Shown piece by piece: positions 25,425 through 33,731 of a stretch of 64,000 bases of DNA. Within the stretch, counting starts at the first letter, position 1. Each line of letters opens with the position of its first letter. The stretch is from Chelativorans intermedius (GTDB lineage Bacteria; Pseudomonadota; Alphaproteobacteria; Rhizobiales; Rhizobiaceae). Where the stretch lies: positions 220,190 through 284,189 of the forward strand of contig NZ_JAODNW010000003.1 in the NCBI RefSeq assembly GCF_025398255.1, in the 5' to 3' direction. The notes under the pieces are model-generated. The model worked only from the letters and a program-made list of their open reading frames with translations. It was not told the DNA's origin and ran no database searches. The position numbers were made by a program, and so were the translations under genes.

Positions 25425-26668
25425 CGTGGCACCTCCAGCAGGATGTCGATGCGGCGATTGGCATCGGCCAGCGGGTTGTCGGGCACCTTCAGCCGCCGGT
25501 CGGCAAAGCCCGCCACTTCGGAAATGCGCTCCTCCGCAAGCCCGCCGCGCACCAGCATGTAGCGCGCGGCGTGGGCGCGGGCCGTCGACAGGCGCCAGTT
25601 GTCATAGTCTCCATTGCTGAAAGGACGGGCGTCGGTGTGGCCGTGGACGCGCACGGTGCCTGGATGCCCGGCAAGCGTCTTGCCGATCTTCTCCATGGCC
25701 AGCACGAGCTGGCGCGCCGGCACCGCCGAGCCGACGGGGAACATGCCGTAGCGCATGTCGTCGGTGACGGAGATCAGCACACCGTCCTCTCCCGCGGTCA
25801 CGGTGACGGTGGTGGCGATGCCCTCGCGCTGCAGCGCGGCGCGGATTTCCCGGCGCACCGCATCTGCGGTCTGCTCGCGCGCGGCCTCGGCCTGCCGCTC
25901 CTCCTCGGCCAACGGCTCGACGGGCGGCACGGGAGCCGGCGAGGGGGCTTGCGACCGTGTCTCCTGCTGTTGCGCGGGGCGGGCTTCCGCCTGCGCCGGC
26001 CCGTCGGGCGTGTGCGCCGGGGGCCCACCCTTCCCGCCCGGCTGCCCGCGCTCCTCGTCGGGGTCTCCCTGCACGCCCACCTGGGGTTCGGCCACCTGCT
26101 GGGACCAGAAGTCCGGCGCGAAGGGATCGCGATAGGCTTCGCCGCCGGAGGCGCCGGAGGAGGGGCCGGCGTTCTGCACGCCGCCTTCGCCCTTGTCCGA
26201 GACGTTCTGCCTCTTGTCGATGTCGGCCGCGATTTCGGCCAACACCGCATAGGGGTCGGAAAAGAAATTGTCGTCCGAGTGCCGGCCGGCCTCTTCAGGG
26301 GAGGCCGGCTTGTCCCTGCCTGCCTCGGGCGGGCTCGGCATGGCGGCTGGCGTCGGCTCCGCCGACGGGTCGGGCTCCTGCGGCTCTGCGGCGCTCTGCG
26401 GCCCCTGGCCGATGTCCTGCACGCCCCTGCTGCTGGTGTTGCGGTCGATCAGCTTGATGGGATTGAAGTAGCTCGCCAGGGCGGCGCGCGTCTGCTCGTT
26501 GGCGGCGTTGATGAGCCACATCACGAGGAAGAAGCACATCATCGCCGTCATGAAATCGGCAAAGGCGATCTTCCATACGCCGCCATGATGGCCTTCATCC
26601 TCATCGTCGCCGCCGCGGCGCACGATGATGATCTCGGCCCGCCGTTCCTCGCCCTGCGCGGCGCTCAT
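25421..26668 (-). CDS. motB: Flagellar motor stator protein MotB
   Basis: Stator subunit anchoring the motor to peptidoglycan. The single membrane helix at residues 33-54 includes the proton-carrying D38 in AFADFMTAMM. A long low-complexity linker rich in P, E and Q (about 75-265) is much longer than in E. coli MotB and is probably where MotC contacts it. The C-terminal OmpA-like domain has the segment VRVHGHTDARPF and DNWRLSTARAHAARYM. Start ATG 26668 overlaps the fliH-like stop by ATGA. Its partner motA is on the other strand 13 kb away. Confidence 0.94.
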   Translation of the reverse strand: MSAAQGEERRAEIIIVRRGGDDEDEGHHGGVWKIAFADFMTAMMCFFLVMWLINAANEQTRAALASYFNPIKLIDRNTSSRGVQDIGQGPQSAAEPQEPDPSAEPTPAAMPSPPEAGRDKPASPEEAGRHSDDNFFSDPYAVLAEIAADIDKRQNVSDKGEGGVQNAGPSSGASGGEAYRDPFAPDFWSQQVAEPQVGVQGDPDEERGQPGGKGGPPAHTPDGPAQAEARPAQQQETRSQAPSPAPVPPVEPLAEEERQAEAAREQTADAVRREIRAALQREGIATTVTVTAGEDGVLISVTDDMRYGMFPVGSAVPARQLVLAMEKIGKTLAGHPGTVRVHGHTDARPFSNGDYDNWRLSTARAHAARYMLVRGGLAEERISEVAGFADRRLKVPDNPLADANRRIDILLEVPR

Positions 26669-27297
26669 GACAGCACCTCCGCCAGCGCCTGCGACCATTC
26701 GCCAAGCCGTGTCTCGAACAGGCTTTCGTCGATCTCGGCGGTCAGGTCGAAATCGCCGGCCTCGGAAAACTCCACCTGTGCGGCGCGTTCGCCGAGGCTG
26801 GCCCTCAGCGCATCGCACAACAGCGCGCTGCCTTTCACGCGGATGCGCACGGCCTCGCGGTCCTCAAGCGCGGCGGCGACGATGCGCGTCAGTTCCTCGA
26901 CGGCGCGCTTCTGCAGGTCCTCCGTCAGAACGACGCCGAGGATGCGCGCACTCAGCGCGGCGGTAAGCGCGGTCACCTCGCGCTGCATCTTGTCGAAGCG
27001 TGCGGCAATGAGAGCGCCGGCCTCCTCGGCAAGCTGCCTTCTGGCCGCAGCCATCTCCTCCTCGTGACGTGCGCGCTCGGCAGCCAGCCTTTCGGCGTGC
27101 TGGCGTTCCAGGCGCTGGGCGAGCGCTTCCTCGGCGCGCGCCACCGCTTCCTCCAGCGTCTGCCGCTCTTCCCCCGCGTCGGGTGCCTCCGGGCGGGGCG
27201 GGGCGAAGGCCGGCTCCATGTCGGGCGCGACGGCGCGGCGGGCGGGAGCCGCCGCGCCGAAATCCGGCAGCGCATCGGCAAGCGCCAGCCCCGGCAT
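26665..27297 (-). CDS. fliH: FliH-like export ATPase regulator (tentative)
   Basis: A 210-residue protein between fliF and motB. An N-terminal proline/alanine-rich stretch is followed by a long highly charged helix (about residues 48-100, EEAVARAEEALAQRLERQHAERL and after) and a globular C-terminal part with LTAALSARILGVVLTEDLQKRAVEELTRIV. This layout matches FliH/HrpE, which anchors and inhibits the FliI ATPase. Identity in this family is low, so the call rests on architecture, position after fliF (as fliF-fliG-fliH in other bacteria) and lack of another candidate. Its start overlaps the fliF stop. Confidence 0.65.
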   Translation of the reverse strand: MPGLALADALPDFGAAAPARRAVAPDMEPAFAPPRPEAPDAGEERQTLEEAVARAEEALAQRLERQHAERLAAERARHEEEMAAARRQLAEEAGALIAARFDKMQREVTALTAALSARILGVVLTEDLQKRAVEELTRIVAAALEDREAVRIRVKGSALLCDALRASLGERAAQVEFSEAGDFDLTAEIDESLFETRLGEWSQALAEVLS

Positions 27298-28940
27298 CAG
27301 CCCGTGGCCTCCGCCTCGGCACGTGCCCACTTGCGCAGGATGTGGGCCGTGCGCTCCTCGCTGAGATCGACCATGCGGGCAAGGCGTGCCTGCGGGGCGG
27401 GCCTGATCTTCAGGCGGTAGTCCTCGTCCTCTTCCTCCATCGTCATTTCGGTGGCTGCCTCACCCTCAGCGGGGGGCAGGCGGGGGTTCTCCGCTGCATC
27501 CGGCAGCGAACGCTGGGCAGCTTCAAGCTGCGCTGCCTCCTCGCCGGCAGGCCGCATCAGGGCGCCGGCAAGCGGCTTCAATCCGAACCAGGTGACAAGG
27601 AAGGCGACCAGAACGAAGGCGGCGGCATTGATGAGGGTGCCGGCCTGCTGGCCGAGGAAGGCCAGCGCACCCGGCTCGGCGGCCTCCACACCGTCGAGCC
27701 CGTCGATGAACTCTACGGCCGCGACATTGAGAACATCGCCGCGTGTCTCGTCGAAGCCGGCCGCCGAGGCCACCACCGTCTGGATTTCGGCGATGCGCTC
27801 CTGCAGCGCCTCGGGCGGTGCATTCTCGCCCAGAAGGGCGGCGATGCGCGCCTCGTTCACCACCACCGCGATGGACAGCCGCGAGACGCGGTAGCCGTTG
27901 CTGGTGGTGGCGATGCGGCGCGTGTTGATCTCGTAGTTGGTGGTTTCCTCGCGGCGCTCGCTCGCTTCGGAGGAGCGCGGCGTTTCGGCGGCGGGCGTTT
28001 CCTCCTGCGGCAGGTTCTGGAGCACCGTCGTCGGCGTGGCGGCCGTCTCCTGCATTGCGCTGTCCTCGGTGCGCACGATCTGCACGGAGCGTTCGACGCG
28101 CGAATCGGGATCGTAGATGACTTCCTCGACCTGCTGGCTGTCGGTGTTGACATCCGCCTTGACGCTGGCGCGGAAGTTGTCCGGTCCGAGATACGGGGTG
28201 AGCGCGCGGCGGATGTTCTGCTCGATCTGGGTTTCCACGGTGCGTTCGATGCCGAGCGAACGCTGGGCGGTGTTGTTGGCGGGATCGTCGCCGGCGGCCA
28301 GCAGCGCGCCGGAGGAGTCGAGCACCGTGACCTTCTCCGCCGCCAGTCCCGGCACCGCGGCGGCGACCATGTAGCGGATGGCAGCGGCCTTTTCCGCTGC
28401 GTCGAGGCCCGAGGCACGAATGACGACGGAGGCCGAGGGCTCCTGAGCCTCGCGGCGGAAATTGCCGCGTTCGGCCATCACGATGTGCACGCGCGCCGCC
28501 TTGATGCCGGCGATGGACTGGATCGTGCGGGCGATCTCGCCTTCCAGCGCGCGCACGCGCGTCACCTCCTGCATGAAGGTGGTCAGACCCAGGGAGCCCA
28601 CATTGTCGAACAGTTCGTAGCCCGCGTTCGTGCTGGTGGGCAGGCCCTTCTCGGCCAGCAGCATGCGCGCCTGGGCGGTGCGGCCGGCCGGCACGAGCAC
28701 GGTGGTGCCGTCGGAGGCGACGTCGAAGCTGATGCCGGCCTCGCCGAGCACCAGGCCGATCTGGTTGACGTCCGAGCGTTCGAGCCCAACATAAAGCGTC
28801 TCATAGGCCGGGCGGTTGAGGTAGATCGCGCCGGCCACGACGACGGCCATCACCAGCGCCAGAACGCCGCCCATCATGGCCAGGCGCCTCGGTCCCAGGC
28901 TTTTCAGGTTTTCGACGACGGTCTGAAGCTGCTCCGGCAA
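27297..28940 (-). CDS. fliF: MS-ring protein FliF
   Basis: The inner-membrane ring on which the whole basal body assembles. It has 547 residues with membrane helices near 20-42 and 440-460, and the two ring-building periplasmic domains between them (YETLYVGLERSDVNQIGLVLGEAGI and later VHIVMAERGNFRREAQEPSASVV). The C-terminal FliG-binding tail ends SEERTAHILRKWARAEAEATG. It heads the fliF-fliH-motB-motC-fliK-slt operon. In Sinorhizobium fliF is adjacent to visN/visR; here those regulators lie 16 kb away, so the island has been rearranged. Confidence 0.96.
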   Translation of the reverse strand: MPEQLQTVVENLKSLGPRRLAMMGGVLALVMAVVVAGAIYLNRPAYETLYVGLERSDVNQIGLVLGEAGISFDVASDGTTVLVPAGRTAQARMLLAEKGLPTSTNAGYELFDNVGSLGLTTFMQEVTRVRALEGEIARTIQSIAGIKAARVHIVMAERGNFRREAQEPSASVVIRASGLDAAEKAAAIRYMVAAAVPGLAAEKVTVLDSSGALLAAGDDPANNTAQRSLGIERTVETQIEQNIRRALTPYLGPDNFRASVKADVNTDSQQVEEVIYDPDSRVERSVQIVRTEDSAMQETAATPTTVLQNLPQEETPAAETPRSSEASERREETTNYEINTRRIATTSNGYRVSRLSIAVVVNEARIAALLGENAPPEALQERIAEIQTVVASAAGFDETRGDVLNVAAVEFIDGLDGVEAAEPGALAFLGQQAGTLINAAAFVLVAFLVTWFGLKPLAGALMRPAGEEAAQLEAAQRSLPDAAENPRLPPAEGEAATEMTMEEEDEDYRLKIRPAPQARLARMVDLSEERTAHILRKWARAEAEATG

Positions 28941-28977
28941 AGCCTCGATACTCCCAGCAGTGAACCCGGGGGTGAGG

Positions 28978-28998
28978 CTAGCGGGCGAAGCTTGTGCG
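28978..28998 (-). promoter_or_regulatory. Flagellar promoter motif upstream of fliF
   Basis: Minus strand: CGCACAAG, nine bases, CTAG, with the CTAG edge 38 nt before the fliF ATG. The 15-base block GCGAAGCTTGTGCGA (plus strand, 28985-28999) is repeated exactly upstream of flhA. Confidence 0.65.
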
Positions 28999-29008
28999 AA
29001 AATGAAAT

Positions 29009-29031
29009 GGGGGCCGCAGAACGCGGCCCCC
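29009..29031 (-). terminator. Intrinsic terminator of the flagellin gene
   Basis: A perfect 9-bp stem, GGGGGCCGC with GCGGCCCCC, and a 5-nt loop, located 24 bp after the flagellin stop. In the direction of transcription it is followed by ATTTCATTTTC, which is T-rich. It insulates the highly expressed flagellin gene from fliF. Confidence 0.85.
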
Positions 29032-29054
29032 GCATCGCCAGATCGCTTTTCCGA

Positions 29055-29972
29055 TCAGCGGAAGAGCGACAGGATGTTCTGGGCGTTGGAGTTGGCGATC
29101 GACAGCGCCTGAATGCCGAGCTGCTGCTGCGTCTGCAGGGCGGCAAGCCGCGTCGACTCCTCGTTCATGTCGGCATCGACCAGCTGGCCGACGCCGCGGT
29201 CGATGGCGTCCATCAGCGCCGAGGTGAACTCCGTCTGCAGGTCGATGCGCGACTTGGCGGCACCGAGCGCCGAGGCGCCGGTGGCAAGGCCGGAAAGCGC
29301 GGTCTCGATGCCCGTCAGGGTGTCGTTGAAGTCCGTCTCGTCCAGGCCGGCCGTCGTCACGTCGATGTTCAGCACCGTGAAGGTCGCAGCACCGGCGCCG
29401 GTGGTGGTGAACTGGGTGTCGAGGATACCCGCGTTCATGCCGCCCGTGTCGACCAGGCGCACATCGGCCAGCGTGATCTGCAGGCTGCCGGTCGTCACAT
29501 TGCCCGAGGAGTCACGGTTGTAGGACGAGATCACGCTGAAGGTCGTCGTCGTGGCCGTGGAGTCCGTCGACAGGAGGTTGGTGCCGGCATAGCTGGCATT
29601 GGCGATCTCGGAGAGCTGATCCTGCAGGGCGCCGATTTCCGTCTGGATCTTGGCGCGGTCCTCGGTTCCCGAGCTCTTGGCCAGAAGGACCTTCTCCTTG
29701 ATCTGGTCGACCACCTCGACGGCCTTGTTTATCGCCGTGTAGGCGGTGTCCACCTTGCCGGCGGCGAGGCCGAGGGCGTCCTGAACGACCGAGTTGGCCT
29801 TGTTGTCCGAACGCATGGTGGTGGCGATGGACCAGTAGGCGGCGTTGTCGGACGCCTGGTTCACCCGATAACCCGTGGAGATGCGCTCCTGGGTGGTCTC
29901 GAGCTGCTTGTTGATGCTCTGCAGCGTCTGCAGCGCGGTCATCGCCGAGGTGTTGGTGTTGATGCTAGCCAT
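29055..29972 (-). CDS. Flagellin
   Basis: The filament subunit, 305 residues, at the compact end for the family. The N-terminal D0/D1 region has INTNTSAMTALQTLQSINKQL, ERISTGYRVNQASDNAAYW split over residues 3-50, and the C-terminal region ends GIQALSIANSNAQNILSLFR; both are the polymerising coiled coils. The central domain (about 140-215) is short and rich in T, S and A. Only one flagellin gene is in this window, whereas many relatives carry two to four in tandem here. It has its own upstream region with inverted repeats and its own terminator, so it is a separate, probably late, unit. Confidence 0.95.
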   Translation of the reverse strand: MASINTNTSAMTALQTLQSINKQLETTQERISTGYRVNQASDNAAYWSIATTMRSDNKANSVVQDALGLAAGKVDTAYTAINKAVEVVDQIKEKVLLAKSSGTEDRAKIQTEIGALQDQLSEIANASYAGTNLLSTDSTATTTTFSVISSYNRDSSGNVTTGSLQITLADVRLVDTGGMNAGILDTQFTTTGAGAATFTVLNIDVTTAGLDETDFNDTLTGIETALSGLATGASALGAAKSRIDLQTEFTSALMDAIDRGVGQLVDADMNEESTRLAALQTQQQLGIQALSIANSNAQNILSLFR

Positions 29973-30006
29973 GGGAAAGTGTCCCTCAAGTAACGTTTGA
30001 ACGGGA

Positions 30007-30027
30007 CATACCGGGCTGTCCGGTATG
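30007..30027 (-). promoter_or_regulatory. Perfect 8-bp hairpin in the flagellin leader
   Basis: CATACCGG and CCGGTATG flank a 5-nt spacer, about 35 nt upstream of the flagellin ATG. In RNA it would form a stable stem-loop in the 5' untranslated region and could be the target of FlbT, which acts on flagellin leaders in Caulobacter. It could equally be an operator. Confidence 0.5.
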
Positions 30028-30083
30028 GCGGGGCGGCATCATGCCTGTGACCTTGGGTCCAAGATCAGCCCGCCATGCATCGA

Positions 30084-30118
30084 TTGCCGTTATGGCGGCA
30101 AGTTCCTACCAAATGGTA
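30084..30118 (-). promoter_or_regulatory. Two adjacent palindromes in the fliP-flagellin gap
   Basis: TTGCCG-6 nt-CGGCAA (30084-30101) is followed 5 bp later by TACCA-AA-TGGTA (30107-30118). They lie 112-146 bp upstream of the flagellin ATG, the right place for an activator site of the flagellin promoter. No protein can be named. Confidence 0.4.
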
Positions 30119-30151
30119 AGCGGGTCCGGGTTTTCGTGGGCACCTCCATCG

Positions 30152-30889
30152 TTATGCAAAAGAACGCACAAGGCTGCCGACAAGCAGGTTCCAGCCGTCG
30201 ATCAGCACGAAGAACAGGATCTTGAAGGGCAGCGAGACCACCGTCGGCGGCAGCATCATCATGCCCATGGACATGGTAATGGTTGCCACGATCAGGTCGA
30301 TGACCAGGAAGGGCAGCACCACCAGGAAGCCGATCTCGAAGCCGCGCCGGATCTCGGAGATCATGAAGGCGGGGATGAGCACGCGCAGATCGGCTGTCTC
30401 CGCCGATGTCGCCACCTCTCCGCGCTCGGCCGCCAGATCGGCAAACAGGTTGTAGTCTTCCTCGCGCACATTCGCCGCCATGAAGGCGCGGAAGGGCTCG
30501 GCGATGCGCGCCACCGCCACCTCCTCGGAAATCTCGTTGTCCATCAGCGGGCGCACCCCGTTGGCCCAGGCCTGATCGAAGGTGGGCGCCATCACATAGA
30601 AGGTCATGAACAGCGACAGGCTGATGAGGATGAGGTTGGCCGGCGTCGTTGCCAGCCCCATGCCGGCGCGCAGGATGGCAAAGGCGATGACGAAGCGGGT
30701 GAAGCTCGTCACCATGATGAGCAGCCCCGGCGCGATGGAAAGGACGGTCAGAAGCCCGAAAAGCTGGATGATGTAACCGACGGTCGTGCCGTTGGCCTCG
30801 CCGGCGAGCGCCCCGAGGTCGAGCGTCTGGGCGCCGGCGGGCGCGCTGGCGGCAAGCAGCAGGGCTATGGCGAGGCGGCCGGGTCTCAT
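30152..30889 (-). CDS. fliP: Flagellar export gate protein FliP
   Basis: Core export-gate protein, 245 residues, with a cleavable signal peptide (to about residue 20, AIALLLAASAPAGAQ) and four membrane helices. Signature segments are LLIMVTSFTRFVIAFAILRAGMG near 58-80 and, in the C-terminal half, RRGFEIGFLVVLPFLVIDLIVATITMSMGMMMLPP. It is the last gene of the flgB-to-fliP unit, and its start overlaps the fliL stop by ATGA. No fliO gene is seen, which is usual in this order. Confidence 0.95.
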   Translation of the reverse strand: MRPGRLAIALLLAASAPAGAQTLDLGALAGEANGTTVGYIIQLFGLLTVLSIAPGLLIMVTSFTRFVIAFAILRAGMGLATTPANLILISLSLFMTFYVMAPTFDQAWANGVRPLMDNEISEEVAVARIAEPFRAFMAANVREEDYNLFADLAAERGEVATSAETADLRVLIPAFMISEIRRGFEIGFLVVLPFLVIDLIVATITMSMGMMMLPPTVVSLPFKILFFVLIDGWNLLVGSLVRSFA

Positions 30890-31395
30890 TCGTAGAGCAG
30901 GGTTTTGACGAGAACATCGACGACGCGGCCGTCGCTGCGGATGCGGGCGCGCTCGCGCAGGTCCGCCTTGAGGTACTGGAAGCCGCTGGCGCTTTCGATC
31001 TGGCGCAGCTTCACCGTACGCATGAAGGCGAAGAGATCCTGGTGGACGGCCTGGGCGAGGACGGGGTCCGGCTCGCCATCGAAGAGGATGGCCAGTTCCA
31101 TGCGCAGCCAGACCTCTGTGGGGTCTGCCAGATTGGTGGTGATGGGCTCGAGCGGAACGAGGCTTTGCGGCATGCCGGCAGGGGCCTTGGCACCGTGCTC
31201 GCCGTCGGCGGCGCCGGCTTCCTCCTTGACGGGGGCCGGCTCGGCAGCCGGGGCCGCCGGCTGCCGGCGCTCCAGATAGCCGCCGGTGAACCAGCCCATG
31301 CCTACGGCAAGCGCGGTCACGGCCACGAGGGCGGCAAGCTGCACGACGAGCGGTGCTCCCTTCTTCTTCTCTTCTTCCTGCGCGACCAGTGCCAT
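30886..31395 (-). CDS. fliL: Flagellar basal-body protein FliL
   Basis: A single-pass inner-membrane protein of 169 residues associated with the stator units. The membrane helix is near residues 18-38 (VQLAALVAVTALAVGMGWFTGG). A P/A/E linker follows, and the periplasmic stomatin-like domain has SLVPLEPITTNLADPTEVWLRMELAILF and ends with VKTLLYE, the typical C-terminus. It is preceded by flgH (14-bp gap) and overlaps fliP. In rhizobia FliL is needed for motility. Confidence 0.92.
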   Translation of the reverse strand: MALVAQEEEKKKGAPLVVQLAALVAVTALAVGMGWFTGGYLERRQPAAPAAEPAPVKEEAGAADGEHGAKAPAGMPQSLVPLEPITTNLADPTEVWLRMELAILFDGEPDPVLAQAVHQDLFAFMRTVKLRQIESASGFQYLKADLRERARIRSDGRVVDVLVKTLLYE

Positions 31396-31409
31396 GCTTT
31401 CTCCTCTCC

Positions 31410-32114
31410 TCAGAACGGCAGCACCGCGTCGAGGATCTGCTGCCCGTAGGGGGGCTGCTGAACCTCCGTCAGGCGCCCACGCCCGCCATAGGAGATGCGC
31501 GCCTCGGCAATGCGGTCATAGGAGATGGTGTTGTTGGGGCCGATGTCGGCGGGCCGGGCGATGCCGGCAAGGGTGAGAACGCGAAGCTCGGCATTGACGC
31601 GCACCTCCTGGGTGCCGGAGATGCGCAGGTTTCCGTTTGGCAGCCTCTCCGTCACCACCGCCGCCATGGTGAGCTTGATGTTCTCCGAGCGCTCGGTGGC
31701 GCCGGTGCCGGTGGTCGAGGTGCCGGAGTTGATCTCGCCTTCCGCGTTGGCCGAGCCGCCGGCATCGTTCCAGCCATAGGAGCCGGCAAGACCCAGATTG
31801 CGCCCCACCAGGCGCGAGCGCTCCGATTCGTTCTGGAAGCGTGCCTTGTCGTTGACGACGATTTCCACCGTCAGGATGTCGCCCACGTCGAGCGCCCGCG
31901 GATCGGTGAACAGACGGCTCTGGCGGTCGCTCCACAGGGAATAGCGGGAGGCTGGTCTGGCCGGCTGCGTCGGATAGTGATAGGCGGGCAGCATGGTCGG
32001 CTCTTCGCCGGCGCCGACGGGCGACAGGCTGGGCGGCCTGCCGATCTCCTTGATCGGTGTGCAGCCACCGAGGCCCACGGCCGTGACAAGGACAAGCGCG
32101 GCGACCCTGCTCAT
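31410..32114 (-). CDS. flgH: L-ring protein FlgH
   Basis: Outer-membrane ring lipoprotein, 234 residues. The lipobox is at the end of the signal peptide (VGLGGC, Cys at about residue 18). FlgH marks are SLWSDRQSRLFTDPRALDVGDILTVEIVVNDKARF around residues 60-95 and the late segment ISGTQEVRVNAELRVLTLAGIARPADIGPNNTISYDRIAEARI. The start ATG overlaps the motE stop by ATGA. Works with FlgI as the L/P-ring bushing of the rod. Confidence 0.95.
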   Translation of the reverse strand: MSRVAALVLVTAVGLGGCTPIKEIGRPPSLSPVGAGEEPTMLPAYHYPTQPARPASRYSLWSDRQSRLFTDPRALDVGDILTVEIVVNDKARFQNESERSRLVGRNLGLAGSYGWNDAGGSANAEGEINSGTSTTGTGATERSENIKLTMAAVVTERLPNGNLRISGTQEVRVNAELRVLTLAGIARPADIGPNNTISYDRIAEARISYGGRGRLTEVQQPPYGQQILDAVLPF

Positions 32115-32617
32115 GAGGGATCCTCGGGACGGGCCGCGCTGGCCATGATGGTGGTCAGCGTGGCGGCGTTCTTGCTGTTCATCTCGTTTAGGATGACGCC
32201 CGCCGTCCGCGGGTCGAGCTTCATCAGAATGGCTGCGGCCAGCTCCGCGCGCACCTCCGACAGGCGCTCGGCGGCGGCGTCGGGACGCATGTTGGAATAG
32301 ATCTGCACGAGGTTGCCTTCCGCCTTCGCCAGAAAGGCGTCGCGGCGGGCCAGCCAGCCTTCATATTCGGCGCGCTTCTTCTCCAGGGCGGCGATGCGCG
32401 AATCCACTTCGCCGCGCAGCCTTTCCAGCTCCTGCGCCTGCAGCGCGTAGCGGCGGTCGCGCGCCGCATCCGCGATGTTGGTACAGAAGCGCTGCACCTC
32501 GTCGCTCCGCCCGCCTTCCGTCTCGGCGGCGTGAACACTCGACAGGGCAAGCACCAGCGCCGCAAGCGCCAGGCCGCCGCGGGGTGGGAATGTTGCGATC
32601 TTGCGGTAGAGAACCAT
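32111..32617 (-). CDS. motE: MotE, periplasmic chaperone of MotC
   Basis: A 168-residue secreted protein between flgI and flgH, the position of motE in Sinorhizobium. A signal peptide ends around VHAAE (residue 31), a long charged helix follows (LQAQELERLRGEVDSRIAALEKKRAEYEGWL, about 58-90), and the C-terminal domain resembles the MgtE N-terminal fold (MRPDAAAERLSEVRAELAAAILMKLDPRTAGVILNEM). MotE protects and folds MotC in the periplasm. The start was set at MVLYRK because the longer frame lacks a signal at its N-terminus. Confidence 0.88.
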   Translation of the reverse strand: MVLYRKIATFPPRGGLALAALVLALSSVHAAETEGGRSDEVQRFCTNIADAARDRRYALQAQELERLRGEVDSRIAALEKKRAEYEGWLARRDAFLAKAEGNLVQIYSNMRPDAAAERLSEVRAELAAAILMKLDPRTAGVILNEMNSKNAATLTTIMASAARPEDPS

Positions 32618-32630
32618 CCTCGTCGCGCTC

Positions 32631-33731
32631 CTATTGCAACACCAGCTCGGCCTGCAGCGCACCGGCGGACTTGATGCCCTGCAGGATGGCAATGATGCCG
32701 TCCGGCTTCACGCCGAGCCGGTTGAGCCCGGCAACCAACGTCTGCAGATCGGGACCATCGAGCACGGCCAGCTTGGCGTCGGGCCGATCGGCGTCGATGA
32801 CGGTGAAGGGCTCGGTCTCGGTCTCGCCGCGCGAGAAGGGCTCGGGCTGGACGACACGCGGCATCTCCGTCACGCGCACCGTCAGCGTGCCGTGGCTGAT
32901 GGCGACGCGCGAGATGCGCACGTCGTTGCCGATGACGACCGTTCCCGTGCGCTCGTCGACGACCACGCGCGCCGGCGAATCCACTTCGACGGGGAGGTTT
33001 TCGAGCTCGGCATAGAAGCGGGCGGCGGAGACGCCCTTCGGCTTGCGGATCACAACGGTGCGCGAATTCTGCTCGGAGGCGAGGCTTGCGCCGTAGCGGC
33101 GGTTCGTGAATGCGTTGATGGTGTCCGTCACGCGCAGCGCGGTGGAAAAGTCCGGGTTGCGCAACTGCAGCGTCAGCATGAGCATGTCGTTGAAGGTGGC
33201 CTCGACATGGCGCTCGATGAGGGCGCCGTTGGGCACCCGCCCGGCGGTGGGCACGCCCTGGGTCAGCGTCTCGGCCTGGCCCTCGGCCTGAAAGCCGGAA
33301 ACGATCACGGGTCCCTGCGCGACGGCATAGATTTCGCCATCGGCGGCGCGCAGCGGAGTCATGACCAGGGTGCCCCCGGCCAGCGAGGTGGCATCGCCCA
33401 GCGAGGAGACCGAGGCGTCGATGCGCATGCCCGATTGCACGAAGGGCGGCAGGTTGGCGGTAACGATCACCGCGGCGACATTCTTTGCCCGTGCCCGCCC
33501 TCCCTCCGTGGCGATGCCGAGATTCTGCAGCATGGCGCGCAGCGACTGTTCCGTGAAGGGCGCATTGCGCAGGCTGTCGCCGGTGCCGTTCAGGCCGATC
33601 ACCAGGCCATAGCCGATGAGCTGGTTGTCGCGGCTTGCCTGAAGTTCGGCAATGTCCTTGATGCGCGAGGCCGCCGCCGCGGGCTGCGCGGCGAGAAGGA
33701 CCATTGCGAGAAGCAGCAGGCGCGCGATCAT
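32631..33731 (-). CDS. flgI: P-ring protein FlgI
   Basis: Periplasmic ring around the rod, 366 residues, with a signal peptide cleaved after about residue 20 (AAQPAAAAS). Family landmarks are RIKDIAELQASRDNQLIGYGLVIGLNGTGDS split over residues 22-53, PPFVQSGMRIDASVSSLGDATSLAGGTLVMTPL in the first half, and GTVVIGNDVRISRVAISHGTLTV further on. The sequence ends with the usual glycine-light helix (LVAGLNRLGVKPDGIIAILQGIKSAGALQAELVLQ). It overlaps the flgA stop by ATGA. Confidence 0.96.
   Translation of the reverse strand: MIARLLLLAMVLLAAQPAAAASRIKDIAELQASRDNQLIGYGLVIGLNGTGDSLRNAPFTEQSLRAMLQNLGIATEGGRARAKNVAAVIVTANLPPFVQSGMRIDASVSSLGDATSLAGGTLVMTPLRAADGEIYAVAQGPVIVSGFQAEGQAETLTQGVPTAGRVPNGALIERHVEATFNDMLMLTLQLRNPDFSTALRVTDTINAFTNRRYGASLASEQNSRTVVIRKPKGVSAARFYAELENLPVEVDSPARVVVDERTGTVVIGNDVRISRVAISHGTLTVRVTEMPRVVQPEPFSRGETETEPFTVIDADRPDAKLAVLDGPDLQTLVAGLNRLGVKPDGIIAILQGIKSAGALQAELVLQ

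Noticed and set aside
27069..29993. Open frame of 974 codons on the plus strand opposite fliF and flagellin
   Set aside because: Shadow of fliF and flagellin; composition is that of complementary high-GC coding DNA.
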